Part shown: one piece after another, positions 46,326-54,909 of the stretch
How the letters are laid out: each line of letters starts with the position of its first letter
How positions within the stretch are numbered: position 1 is the stretch's first letter
Assembly: GCF_023712105.1 (NCBI RefSeq)
Contig: NZ_JAMLJI010000002.1
Coordinates: 248,001-312,000, forward strand
Length of the DNA stretch: 64,000 nucleotides
Origin: Larsenimonas suaedae
Lineage (GTDB): Bacteria; Pseudomonadota; Gammaproteobacteria; Pseudomonadales; Halomonadaceae
Reading direction: 5' to 3'
Position numbers and translations under genes: made by a program
The notes under the pieces: generated by a model
What the model saw: only the letters and a program-made list of their open reading frames with translations
Told to the model about the DNA's origin: nothing
Database searches by the model: none

Positions 46326-47684
46326 TCAAAGCCGCATCAGGTCAAAGTAAAACGCCATCACCATCAGTACGCCGATGAGGGCAAAGCCGACCTTCAAACC
46401 AAACGTCTGCACCCGCTCCGGCAGAGGCTTGCCGCGAATCGCCTCGGCGAGATAGAACAGCAGATGACCGCCATCAAGCACTGGCACCGGCAACAGGTTC
46501 AGTACGCCAAGGCTGATGGACAGGTACGCCAGAAACCCGATAAAGGTTTCAAGCCCCGAGCGGGCCGAATCCCCCGCAACGCGGGCAATGGTGATCGGGC
46601 CCGACAGATTGGACGGCGAAATGAGCCCGACAATCATCTTGCCAATGGAGGCAAGCGTAAGCTGGGTCATTTCACCTGTCTTGTGCACCGCCTGACCAAT
46701 CGCTGCAAGCGGCGAATAGCTGATCTGGCGTTGATGAGACTCAGGCCAGCTAAACGGTGCCGCGGCGGCGCCGATGTACCCCACCTCCCGACCACGTTCG
46801 AGCGATTTAGTTTCAGGCGTGAGCGTAAGTGTTTGCTCCTGACCATCTCGCGCAACCGTCAGCGCCATGGGCGTTCCGGCCGAGGCCTGAATCGTGCCGA
46901 CCAGTGACTGCCAGCTTTCAACCGTACGCCCATCGACACGCTCGATACGATCGCCCGCCTTAAGCCCTGCGCGGGCGGCAGGAGAATCATCCAGCACCTT
47001 ACCGATCAGCGCCGGAACGGGAGGCTGCCAGGGCGTAATGCCCATACTGGACAAGGGGTCCGGCGTTTTCTGCTCGGCAAGAAACCGTGTGACGGGCAGC
47101 GCGTGCGTGGTTGAACGAGCATCACTCTCGAAGGGGCGCGTTTGAACCTCAAGCTCTCCGGTATGGCCGATTTCAGACAACAACTGAAGATTGACCGCCG
47201 ACCATGACGGTGTGTCACGTCCGGCCACCTGCGTGATCTCCTGACCCGCGCCGAGCCCCGCCCTGGCGGCAGGTGAATCCGGCGCAACCCCGCCGATCAC
47301 CGGCGCAATCACGGTCGTGCCTGAAACAAAAAGCACCCAATAGGCAATGAAGGCCAGCAGGAAATTGGCAAGCGGCCCAGCAGCGGCAATGAACATGCGC
47401 TTGTAAACCGACTGCCGATTGAACGCGTGAGCCTGCTCGCTTGCGGGGACGTCCGACTCACGCTCATCGAGCATGCGCACATACCCACCAAGAGGAATCG
47501 CGGCCAGCACGTACTCGGTTCCATGGCGGTCACGGCGCATCAGAAGCGGCTTACCAAACCCGACGGAAAATCTAAGCACGCGGACACCGCACCGACGCGC
47601 CGCCCAGAAATGGCCATACTCGTGAATCGTGATCAGTAAGCCGAGCACGACGATCACGGCCAGAACATTTTCCAGCACGCCCAT
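46326..47684 (-). CDS. rseP: RseP, intramembrane site-2 zinc protease
   Basis: Cuts the anti-sigma factor RseA and leftover signal peptides in the membrane, activating the sigma-E envelope response. 452 residues: HEYGH zinc motif at 21-25 in the first membrane helix, two periplasmic PDZ domains (about 110-290, each with GL-G--I), and the LDGGHLLFY motif in a C-terminal membrane helix near 400. Placed between dxr (14-nt gap) and bamA. Confidence 0.96.
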   Translation of the reverse strand: MGVLENVLAVIVVLGLLITIHEYGHFWAARRCGVRVLRFSVGFGKPLLMRRDRHGTEYVLAAIPLGGYVRMLDERESDVPASEQAHAFNRQSVYKRMFIAAAGPLANFLLAFIAYWVLFVSGTTVIAPVIGGVAPDSPAARAGLGAGQEITQVAGRDTPSWSAVNLQLLSEIGHTGELEVQTRPFESDARSTTHALPVTRFLAEQKTPDPLSSMGITPWQPPVPALIGKVLDDSPAARAGLKAGDRIERVDGRTVESWQSLVGTIQASAGTPMALTVARDGQEQTLTLTPETKSLERGREVGYIGAAAAPFSWPESHQRQISYSPLAAIGQAVHKTGEMTQLTLASIGKMIVGLISPSNLSGPITIARVAGDSARSGLETFIGFLAYLSISLGVLNLLPVPVLDGGHLLFYLAEAIRGKPLPERVQTFGLKVGFALIGVLMVMAFYFDLMRL

Positions 47685-47698
47685 GGCGTCACCTCATT

Positions 47699-48886
47699 TC
47701 AGCTGAAAGACCCGGAGAGCAACTCAGTTGCCAGCGCGCGCGATCGACGATCGGCCTCAGCAATCGCTTCGAGTTCGCTGGCCGGACAGACATGGCCCTG
47801 CTCGAGCACTCGAGCGACCAACTCGCCGATGCCGGTGAACGACAGGCGTTTATCGAGGAAAGCGGCAACCGCAACTTCATTGGCCGCATTAAGAATGGCC
47901 GGTGCCGTACCGCCCTCGCGCATGGCCTGTGAGGCAAGCGCCAGGCAGGGAAAACGATCAGCGTCCGGCGCCTGGAAATCAAGCCGAGCCACGTCGAAAA
48001 GATCCAACGGTTTCACGCCGGCATCGATGCGCTCGGGCCAGGCCAGCCCGTAGGCGATAGGGGTTCGCATATCAGGATTGCCGAGCTGCGCGAGCACGGA
48101 GCCGTCCTTATAGGCGACCATGGAGTGAATAACACTTTGTGGGTGAATCACCACCTGAACCTGGTCCACCGACGCATTGAACAGCCAACAGGCCTCGATC
48201 AACTCGAGCCCCTTGTTCATGAGGGTGGCGCTGTCGACCGAGATCTTTCGCCCCATCGACCAGTTCGGGTGCGCACACGCTTGCTCAACGGTGACAGAGC
48301 CAAGCGCCTCGCGAGACCACTCCCTGAAAGGGCCACCGGAGGCGGTCAGCAGCAGCTGATGCACGCCGTGGGCGTCAAGCCCATCGCGGTGGGTCGGTGG
48401 CAAACACTGATAAATGGCGTTGTGTTCGGAGTCGATCGGTAGAAGCGTCGCCCCGGAGCGCGCCACTTCGGCCATGAAGAGCGCCCCTGACATCACAAGA
48501 GCTTCCTTGTTGGCCAGAAGCATCCGCTTGCCGGCCCGAACGCCTGCAAGCGCCGGCATCAGCCCGGCACCGCCTACAATTGCAGCCATGACCACATCGA
48601 CCTGAGCATCGGCGGCGATATCGCATAAAGCCTCTTCGCCGTAGCGCGCCTCGGTCGCAAGGCCCGCTCTGCGCAGCTCACCGGCAAGCCAATGGGCGTC
48701 CTCACTTCTAGAGAGCACAGCAACGGCTGGCCGATGGGTCTCGCAAAGCGCCAACAGCGCCTCTTTCTGCGTTCCGGCCGAGAGCGCGAATACGTCATAA
48801 CGCTCGGGGTGGCGCGCGATGACATCAAGGGTGCTGGTGCCGATCGAGCCGGTCGCACCCAACACGGTAACGCGTTGACGTGTCAT
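47699..48886 (-). CDS. dxr: 1-deoxy-D-xylulose-5-phosphate reductoisomerase
   Basis: NADPH-dependent second step of the MEP isoprenoid pathway (also ispC). ATG at 48886 gives 395 residues beginning [22 protein letters not shown]; it lies 1 nt after the cdsA stop. NADPH loop GATGSIG, catalytic [10 protein letters not shown] and metal-binding PIDSEHNAI, and ASGGPFREW are present. Feeds the undecaprenyl synthase encoded three genes upstream in the same operon. Confidence 0.97.
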   Translation of the reverse strand: MTRQRVTVLGATGSIGTSTLDVIARHPERYDVFALSAGTQKEALLALCETHRPAVAVLSRSEDAHWLAGELRRAGLATEARYGEEALCDIAADAQVDVVMAAIVGGAGLMPALAGVRAGKRMLLANKEALVMSGALFMAEVARSGATLLPIDSEHNAIYQCLPPTHRDGLDAHGVHQLLLTASGGPFREWSREALGSVTVEQACAHPNWSMGRKISVDSATLMNKGLELIEACWLFNASVDQVQVVIHPQSVIHSMVAYKDGSVLAQLGNPDMRTPIAYGLAWPERIDAGVKPLDLFDVARLDFQAPDADRFPCLALASQAMREGGTAPAILNAANEVAVAAFLDKRLSFTGIGELVARVLEQGHVCPASELEAIAEADRRSRALATELLSGSFS

Positions 48887-48887
48887 C

Positions 48888-49685
48888 TCAGGCGACCCAG
48901 GGCGCAAGCAGCGCGAACAGAGGAACGGCCGCCGTCAGGCTATCGAGACGGTCAAGAAGACCGCCGTGACCGGGCAACAGATTCCCCGAGTCCTTGATGC
49001 CACGGTGGCGCTTCAGCATGCTCTCGAACAGATCGCCCAGCACTGAGGCCAGAGTAACCACCAGTGAAATCACGATCAGCCATAAGCCACCTGCAAAGCT
49101 CAACTGCTGACAAAGCCCCATGATGATGGCAAAAACGCCGGTGACACCCAGCCCACCATATACGCCTGCCCAGGATTTTCCGGGGCTAACGCGCGGCGCC
49201 AGCTTGCGATTGCCGAACGCGCGGCCGGCAAAGTAGGCGCCGATATCCGCCCCCCAGACCACGAACAGGACATACAGCAACCACCACGGGGTCTCGCGCA
49301 GATGCAAAAAACCGACCCAGCAGGGTACCAGCACACAGATACCCATCAGATAGCGTCGCAGGGAAGCCTGCCACTGATCGGTCGCCGAGGGATAACGCGC
49401 GACCCAGTAAAGCGCCAGACACCACCCAAGCAATGCAAGCACCAGCGGCCACACGGCATAGGCGGCACCCGTCAGCCAGAAACTGACCAGCGTCACAAAC
49501 AAGAGCGCCACGAAACTCGCTTTTTCGCGAGTCGTCGTGGCGCCGGAAAGATTGGCCCATTCCCACCCTGCACCCAGCAGGATCAGGCCGATAAAGCAGG
49601 CAAACGCACCGCCCCCGAGGCTGAAAAGCAACACCAGGGACGTGGGCCCGATAGCCAATGCCGTGATTACTCGTTGTTTAAGCAC
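48888..49685 (-). CDS. cdsA: CDP-diacylglycerol synthase
   Basis: Makes CDP-diacylglycerol, the precursor of all phospholipids. 265 residues with about eight membrane helices; the signature [13 protein letters not shown] and the C-terminal [19 protein letters not shown] are diagnostic. Its start overlaps uppS by 8 nt; its stop is followed by the dxr start after 1 nt. Confidence 0.96.
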   Translation of the reverse strand: MLKQRVITALAIGPTSLVLLFSLGGGAFACFIGLILLGAGWEWANLSGATTTREKASFVALLFVTLVSFWLTGAAYAVWPLVLALLGWCLALYWVARYPSATDQWQASLRRYLMGICVLVPCWVGFLHLRETPWWLLYVLFVVWGADIGAYFAGRAFGNRKLAPRVSPGKSWAGVYGGLGVTGVFAIIMGLCQQLSFAGGLWLIVISLVVTLASVLGDLFESMLKRHRGIKDSGNLLPGHGGLLDRLDSLTAAVPLFALLAPWVA

Positions 49686-50424
49686 GCTCGACCTCTAGTT
49701 GATCGTCTGTCATGCCGAAGCGGCGGTGCCGATGTGCGAACGCATCGACGGCTTCATCGAAGGCCTCTGCCCCGAAATCGGGCCAGAACAGGGGAGAAAA
49801 ATAGAACTCGGCGTAGGCAAGCTGCCAAAGCAGGAAGTTACTGATGCGCTGCTCGCCACTGGTACGAATACACAGGTCGACCTCGGGCAGGCCGCTCAGA
49901 TTGATCTGCTCATCGAGGCGATGCTCATCGATATCCTCAGCCTTGAGTGTTCCGGCCTCCACCTGATGCGCCAGCGCCTTGGCCGCCTGGGCGATGTCCC
50001 AACGTCCCCCGTAGTTGGCTGCAACGACCAGATGGAGCCCCGTGTTGTTGCGCGTCTTTCGCTCACCCCGCTCGATCGCCTTTTGGAGCGATTCAGGCAG
50101 CTTGCTTCGCTCACCGATGATGGTCAGCCGCACGTTATTGCGATGCAGCTTCCCGATCTCGCGACGAAGCGCCAGGATAAACAGCTCCATCAACCCTCGA
50201 ACCTCGTCCGGCGGACGGCGCCAGTTTTCGCTCGAAAACGCGAACAGGGTAACAGCCTTGATACCTCGCTCACTGGCACGTTTTATAACGTGGCGAACGG
50301 ATTCCACCCCGGCATGGTGACCTCGGATGCCTGACAAGCCGTGGGCCTTTGCCCACCGGTTATTGCCATCCATGATGATGGCAACATGGTTCGGCATGTT
50401 TGGGTGCATAGGCGATGACGTCAT
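49678..50424 (-). CDS. uppS: Undecaprenyl diphosphate synthase
   Basis: Cis-prenyltransferase that makes the C55 carrier lipid for peptidoglycan and O-antigen. 248 residues; catalytic Asp19 in IIMDGNNRWAK, substrate-binding RGHHAGVESVR and the C-terminal DLCIRTSGEQRISNFLLWQ-AYAE motif. Overlaps cdsA by 8 nt. Gene also called ispU. Confidence 0.97.
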   Translation of the reverse strand: MTSSPMHPNMPNHVAIIMDGNNRWAKAHGLSGIRGHHAGVESVRHVIKRASERGIKAVTLFAFSSENWRRPPDEVRGLMELFILALRREIGKLHRNNVRLTIIGERSKLPESLQKAIERGERKTRNNTGLHLVVAANYGGRWDIAQAAKALAHQVEAGTLKAEDIDEHRLDEQINLSGLPEVDLCIRTSGEQRISNFLLWQLAYAEFYFSPLFWPDFGAEAFDEAVDAFAHRHRRFGMTDDQLEVERA

Positions 50425-50471
50425 GAGAACTCACATTGCTGCATCGGCAGACCGATGTCTGCCGATTTCAT

Positions 50472-51029
50472 TCAGACCTGCATCAGGTCGTGTTCTTTAT
50501 GCTCAAGCTGAGTATCGATCTCGGCGATGAACTTGTCGGTCAGCTTCTGAATATCATCTTCGGCTTCACGCTCTTCATCTTCAGAAATTTCTTTCTGCTT
50601 CAAAAGCGCCTTGATCTCACTGTTGGCATCGCGCCGTACGTTGCGCACCGCAACACGGGCGCCCTCGGCTTCGGAACGGGCCTGCTTGATGTAGTTCTTG
50701 CGCGTCTCTTCAGTCAAGGGCGGCATCGGCACACGAATGATGGAGCCGTTGTTGGACGGGTTGAGCCCAAGATCCGACGTCATGATCGCCTTTTCAATAA
50801 CCGGCACCATTGATTTTTCCCACGGCAGTACCGCAAGTGTCCGCGCGTCCTCGACATTGACGTTGGCGACCTGGTTGATCGGCATGGTGGAGCCGTAATA
50901 ATCGACCATAACCGACTCAAGGATCGTCGGATGAGCGCGCCCGGTACGAATACGTTGGAACGCACCCTTCAGCGATTCCGCGCTCTTTTGCATGCGCACC
51001 TGTGCGTCTTTCTTGATCTCGTTGATCAC
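50472..51029 (-). CDS. frr: Ribosome recycling factor
   Basis: Splits post-termination ribosomes with EF-G. 185 residues, normal length; three-helix bundle with a small beta domain, [16 protein letters not shown] near residue 42 and the long C-terminal helix KIDTQ-type end ([15 protein letters not shown]). Four nt after pyrH. Confidence 0.97.
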   Translation of the reverse strand: MINEIKKDAQVRMQKSAESLKGAFQRIRTGRAHPTILESVMVDYYGSTMPINQVANVNVEDARTLAVLPWEKSMVPVIEKAIMTSDLGLNPSNNGSIIRVPMPPLTEETRKNYIKQARSEAEGARVAVRNVRRDANSEIKALLKQKEISEDEEREAEDDIQKLTDKFIAEIDTQLEHKEHDLMQV

Positions 51030-51033
51030 CGTC

Positions 51034-51765
51034 TTACCCTCTGTCTATCAAAGTGCCTTCATTGGAACCGACAACCAGATTCAAAAGCGCGCCTGCCTTG
51101 GTCGTATCGAAAACCCGCACCGGCATGTTGTGATCGCGCACCATGCAAATCGCGGTGAGGTCCATGACACCGAGCTTTTGATCCAGAACCTGATCGTAAC
51201 TCAGCCGGTCGTATTTCACTGCGTCATCGTGGGTGAACGGATCTTTGTCGTAAACACCATCGACCTTGGTTGCCTTCACGACCACGTCAGCGTCGATCTC
51301 GATGCCACGCAGGCAGGCAGCGGAATCGGTTGTGAAGAACGGGTTGCCGGTACCGGCGGAAAAGATCACGACGTCGCCACCGGTAAGATAGCGGATAGCT
51401 GTACGTCGGTCATAATGCTCGACCACGCCGCTCATCGGAATCGCCGACATAACGCGTGAACGAATGTTGGAGCGCTCGAGCGCATCGCGCATGGCCAGTG
51501 CGTTCATGACGGTTGCAAGCATGCCCATGTGATCGCCTGTCACGCGCTCCATGCCCGCGGCGTGCAGCGCTGCGCCACGAAACAGATTGCCACCGCCGAT
51601 GACCAGCCCTACCTGAACACCGATACCGACCAACTGACCGACTTCAAGCGCCATGCGATCCAGCACCTTGGGATCGATCCCGAACTCCTGGTCGCCCGTC
51701 AGGGCCTCGCCAGACAGTTTCAAAAGGACGCGTTTGTACTTGGCTCTACGCTCATTGGGGGGCAT
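51034..51765 (-). CDS. pyrH: UMP kinase
   Basis: Phosphorylates UMP to UDP; hexameric amino-acid-kinase fold unlike eukaryotic UMP kinases. 243 residues: [14 protein letters not shown] near residue 11, [10 protein letters not shown] near 58, [13 protein letters not shown] near 138 and DLTAICMV near 205. Followed by frr; preceded by the tsf terminator, so it probably has its own promoter at about 51770-51950. Confidence 0.97.
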   Translation of the reverse strand: MPPNERRAKYKRVLLKLSGEALTGDQEFGIDPKVLDRMALEVGQLVGIGVQVGLVIGGGNLFRGAALHAAGMERVTGDHMGMLATVMNALAMRDALERSNIRSRVMSAIPMSGVVEHYDRRTAIRYLTGGDVVIFSAGTGNPFFTTDSAACLRGIEIDADVVVKATKVDGVYDKDPFTHDDAVKYDRLSYDQVLDQKLGVMDLTAICMVRDHNMPVRVFDTTKAGALLNLVVGSNEGTLIDRG

Positions 51766-51955
51766 GCACTACTCCTGGAGGGCTAAAAACTTGAGGTTCG
51801 CTTTCGCAGCACCTGATCAATAGCAAATGACTGCCATCTTGGCGATGACGTCGCGACAACAACGACGGCCTGACCGAGCGTACGGCATTTCCTTATGGAA
51901 ACAAGCTTACAGATCACACACTGGTTGAGCCACCATCACTATCATCTGGATATAC

Positions 51956-51992
51956 GAAAGCCGCGAGCGGGCAAGACCACCTCGCGGCTTTC
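51956..51992 (-). terminator. Terminator after tsf
   Basis: A perfect 12-bp inverted repeat GAAAGCCGCGAG / CTCGCGGCTTTC with a 13-nt loop starts 17 nt after the tsf stop. The T-tract on the minus strand is short (TTTCG), so read-through to pyrH is possible. Confidence 0.75.
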
Positions 51993-52008
51993 AGGAACGG
52001 AGACGCGC

Positions 52009-52881
52009 TTAGCTGCGACGCGCCTGTTCCATAACTTCCTGGGCGAAATCGACTTCTTCTTTCTCGATGCCTTCACCAACTTCAAAGCGAACGAAGGAAT
52101 CGACTTCACCATTGCCGCTGGCCTTGGCGTACTCGGCGACCGTCTGGTTCTGGTCCTTGACGAACGGCTGATTGACCAGGCTGTTTTCAGCCAGGTACTT
52201 CTTCAGACGGCCCTGAACCATTTTCTCGGCGATCTCTTCCGGCTTGCCTGCCATGTCAGGCTGAGACAGGATAATTGCTTTTTCCTTGTCCAGCTCGTCC
52301 TGCGGCATGTTTTCCGGATGAGAAACCGACGGGTTGATCGCGGCAACATGCATGGCGATGTCGTGTGCAGCCTGCTGCTCGCCACCGTTGAGCTTGACGA
52401 TCGCACCGATGCGGCTGCCGTGTACGTAGGCACCCAGCACGCCGCCGTCCTGCGCTTCGACGATCGCAACACGACGCACGGAGATGTTCTCACCGATTTT
52501 TTGAACCAGCTGTGTACGCGCGTCTTCGAGCTCGCCTTCCATCAGCGTGGCAACGTCGCTTTGCTTGGTTTCAAACGCACGATCGACCACTTTGGACGCA
52601 AACGCCTGGAAGTTGTCGTCACGAGCGACAAAGTCCGTCTCGGAGTTGACTTCAAGCATTACGGCAAGTTTCGCATCGTCAGAAACGCGCGTGATGATAC
52701 CGCCTTCAGCCGCGACACGCCCAGCCTTCTTGGCGGACTTAAGACCTGCGTTCTTACGCAGATTCTCGATCGCCTGCTCGATATCACCGTCGGCCTCGGT
52801 CAGAGCCTTCTTACATTCCATCATGCCAAGACCGGTGCGCTCACGCAGTTCCTTGACCAGAGATGCGCTGATAGCTGCCAT
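52009..52881 (-). CDS. tsf: Elongation factor Ts
   Basis: Nucleotide exchange factor for EF-Tu. ATG at 52881 gives 290 residues beginning [27 protein letters not shown]; a longer in-frame extension was rejected. The EF-Tu contact [14 protein letters not shown] near residue 80 is intact. Co-transcribed with rpsB across a 131-nt gap with a strong hairpin. Confidence 0.98.
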   Translation of the reverse strand: MAAISASLVKELRERTGLGMMECKKALTEADGDIEQAIENLRKNAGLKSAKKAGRVAAEGGIITRVSDDAKLAVMLEVNSETDFVARDDNFQAFASKVVDRAFETKQSDVATLMEGELEDARTQLVQKIGENISVRRVAIVEAQDGGVLGAYVHGSRIGAIVKLNGGEQQAAHDIAMHVAAINPSVSHPENMPQDELDKEKAIILSQPDMAGKPEEIAEKMVQGRLKKYLAENSLVNQPFVKDQNQTVAEYAKASGNGEVDSFVRFEVGEGIEKEEVDFAQEVMEQARRS

Positions 52882-52923
52882 GTCTAGATCCTCTCGTTGA
52901 TCGCAATGATCATCAATATGACG

Positions 52924-52957
52924 CGAGGCTCCGGCACACTCATTCACCGGAGCCTCG
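52924..52957 (-). terminator. Hairpin between rpsB and tsf
   Basis: A perfect 11-bp stem CGAGGCTCCGG / CCGGAGCCTCG with a 12-nt loop. No T-tract follows on the minus strand. In E. coli the rpsB-tsf gap also holds a partial terminator that lowers tsf output, and this may do the same, or be a processing site. Confidence 0.6.
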
Positions 52958-53012
52958 ACAATTTACACTACAGTCGTGAAACGCTGTCGCATGCGCGATA
53001 GCGTCACACGCA

Positions 53013-53747
53013 TCACTCGGAAGTGGTCGGGGCTTCTTCGTCAACCACTTCGACGAACTCATCGGCAGAGGCTTCGTTCGCCTTGCCACATGCGTTCGCG
53101 ATCGCCTGAACGTAGATCTGGATCGCACGAATGGAGTCGTCGTTACCCGGGATCACGTAGTCGACGCCATCCGGATTGGAGTTGGTGTCGACAACGCCGA
53201 TGACCGGAATGCCCAGCTTGTTCGCTTCGTTGATCGCGATGCGCTCATGATCAACGTCGATGACGAACATCGCGTCCGGCAGGCCGCCCATGTTCTTGAT
53301 ACCGCCGATGGAACGCTCGAGTTTTTCCTGCTCGCGCGTGGCCATCAGAACTTCTTTCTTGGTCAGCTTTGCGAAGGTGCCGTCTTCATGCATCGCTTCG
53401 AGTTCGCGCAGACGCTTGATGGACTGACGAATCGTCTTGAAGTTGGTCAGCATGCCGCCGAGCCAGCGATGGTTGACGAACGGCTGGGAAACGCGATTGG
53501 CTTCTTCCTTGACGATCTTGCTTGCCGCACGCTTGGTGCCGACAAAGAGAATCTTGTTGTTGTTGGAAACAAGTTTCTCGATCACGGAAGTTGCTTCATT
53601 CAACGCCGGCAGAGTGTGCTCGAGGTTGATGATGTGGATCTTGTTGCGCGCACCGAAGATGTACTTGCCCATCTTCGGGTTCCAATATTTGGTCTGGTGA
53701 CCGAAGTGGGCACCGGCTTTCAACAGATCACGCATGGAAACTGACAT
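53013..53747 (-). CDS. rpsB: 30S ribosomal protein S2
   Basis: Small-subunit protein that docks with S1. ATG at 53747 gives 244 residues starting [26 protein letters not shown], with GGAG 7-10 nt upstream; a 50-codon extension is leader RNA, not protein. Conserved [16 protein letters not shown] and [15 protein letters not shown] segments. The acidic C-terminal tail ([15 protein letters not shown]) is as in relatives. First gene of rpsB-tsf. Confidence 0.98.
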   Translation of the reverse strand: MSVSMRDLLKAGAHFGHQTKYWNPKMGKYIFGARNKIHIINLEHTLPALNEATSVIEKLVSNNNKILFVGTKRAASKIVKEEANRVSQPFVNHRWLGGMLTNFKTIRQSIKRLRELEAMHEDGTFAKLTKKEVLMATREQEKLERSIGGIKNMGGLPDAMFVIDVDHERIAINEANKLGIPVIGVVDTNSNPDGVDYVIPGNDDSIRAIQIYVQAIANACGKANEASADEFVEVVDEEAPTTSE

Positions 53748-53915
53748 AGGATTCTCCAGAATCGGGTTATGCCTCCACGTACCCCATGCATCCGACCGCA
53801 AAGCGGCACCCTGGACGATGTGACGGTACGTGTGTGTCGTTAAGGATTGATTACACACCCTCCCGAGCCCGTCGACGCATGAAGGTCGGCGTGGCAATGG
53901 TTTGCAGGAAAGCGC
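53748..53915 (-). promoter_or_regulatory. rpsB 5' leader (candidate S2 autoregulatory RNA)
   Basis: If the promoter at 53921-53949 is right, rpsB has an untranslated leader of about 165 nt. The segment GTACGTGGAGGCATAACCC just before the ribosome site looks like the conserved part of enterobacterial rpsB leaders that S2 binds to repress itself; I say this from memory and did not align it. Confidence 0.45.
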
Positions 53916-53920
53916 GCGGC

Positions 53921-53949
53921 TTTATACCATATAACACTTGAAATATGAA
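53921..53949 (-). promoter_or_regulatory. Sigma-70 promoter for rpsB-tsf
   Basis: On the minus strand TTCATA (53949-53944), a 17-nt spacer and TATAAA (53926-53921), 4/6 and 5/6 matches. AT-rich DNA surrounds it in an otherwise GC-rich region. Confidence 0.6.
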
Positions 53950-54041
53950 GCCGAACTTAGCCCGAACCCCGCGCCAGCGGGCATTCTCCATCCCCATCGG
54001 GCCGTTTCTGCGCACCGATCAGCACCGAGTTGAAAACCGAC

Positions 54042-54830
54042 ATGACCATCCCGATCAATACACCGGAAGACATCGAACATCTAAGGGTTGCAGGCCGCTG
54101 CGCCGCCCAGGTCCTTGAAATGATCAGCGAGCACGTCCGTGCAGGCGTCACCACCGGTGAGCTCGACAGGTTGTGTCAGGAATACCTTGAAAACGAACTG
54201 GGCTGCACCTCGGCCACCATCGGCTATCACGGCTATCAGCACGCCACCTGCATTTCGCTCAATCACGTGGTCTGTCATGGCATTCCCGACTTCGGCAAGA
54301 AGCTCAAGAACGGCGATATCTTCAACATCGACGTGACCGTGATCAAGAACGGCTACTACGGCGACACCAGCCGCATGTTCATCGTCGGCGACAACCTCAA
54401 GGGCGAACGGCTGTCTACCGTGACTCAGGAGTGTCTCTACAAGTCACTCGAGATCGTCAAGGACGGCACTCGACTCTCCGACATCGGCCGGGTCATCCAG
54501 TCCCACGCTGAAAAGAACGGCTACAGTGTCGTGCGCGACTTCTGCGGTCATGGCATCGGGAAAAATTTCCACGAAGAGCCCCAGGTGTTGCACTATGATG
54601 GCTATGACCGACATAACGACGCCGTGCTCAAAAGCGGCATGTGCCTGACCATCGAGCCAATGATCAACGCCGGCAAGTACGCGACCAAGGTATTGAAAGA
54701 TGGCTGGACCGCGGTCACTCGCGACAAGAGCCTTTCCGCCCAGTGGGAACACACGCTGATCGTGACCGATACGGGCTGCATCGTGACCACGATCCGCCAG
54801 GACGAAGACCTCTCGTTTCTGACCGAGTGA
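54042..54830 (+). CDS. map: Methionine aminopeptidase type I
   Basis: Removes the initiator Met from nascent proteins. ATG at 54042 gives 262 residues; an in-frame TTG at 54030 adds four. Metal ligands are visible in order: NIDVTVIKNGYYGDTSRMF (two Asp), GHGIGKNFHEEPQV (His), MCLTIEPMINAG (Glu) and the last Glu near SAQWEHTLIVT. The catalytic His of GYHGYQHATCISLN is present. Divergent from rpsB, the standard arrangement. Confidence 0.97.
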   Translation: MTIPINTPEDIEHLRVAGRCAAQVLEMISEHVRAGVTTGELDRLCQEYLENELGCTSATIGYHGYQHATCISLNHVVCHGIPDFGKKLKNGDIFNIDVTVIKNGYYGDTSRMFIVGDNLKGERLSTVTQECLYKSLEIVKDGTRLSDIGRVIQSHAEKNGYSVVRDFCGHGIGKNFHEEPQVLHYDGYDRHNDAVLKSGMCLTIEPMINAGKYATKVLKDGWTAVTRDKSLSAQWEHTLIVTDTGCIVTTIRQDEDLSFLTE

Positions 54831-54909
54831 CCCCGCGACTCGACGCCACACAACCGGGCGGCCACCCCCGTCGGGCACTTACAGAACGATGTCACGCTGA
54901 GACCAGATC

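Noticed and set aside
53748-53897. N-terminal extension of rpsB by 50 codons
   Set aside because: Open frame continues upstream, but the S2 family starts at MSVSMRDLL and the extension overlaps the likely regulatory leader.
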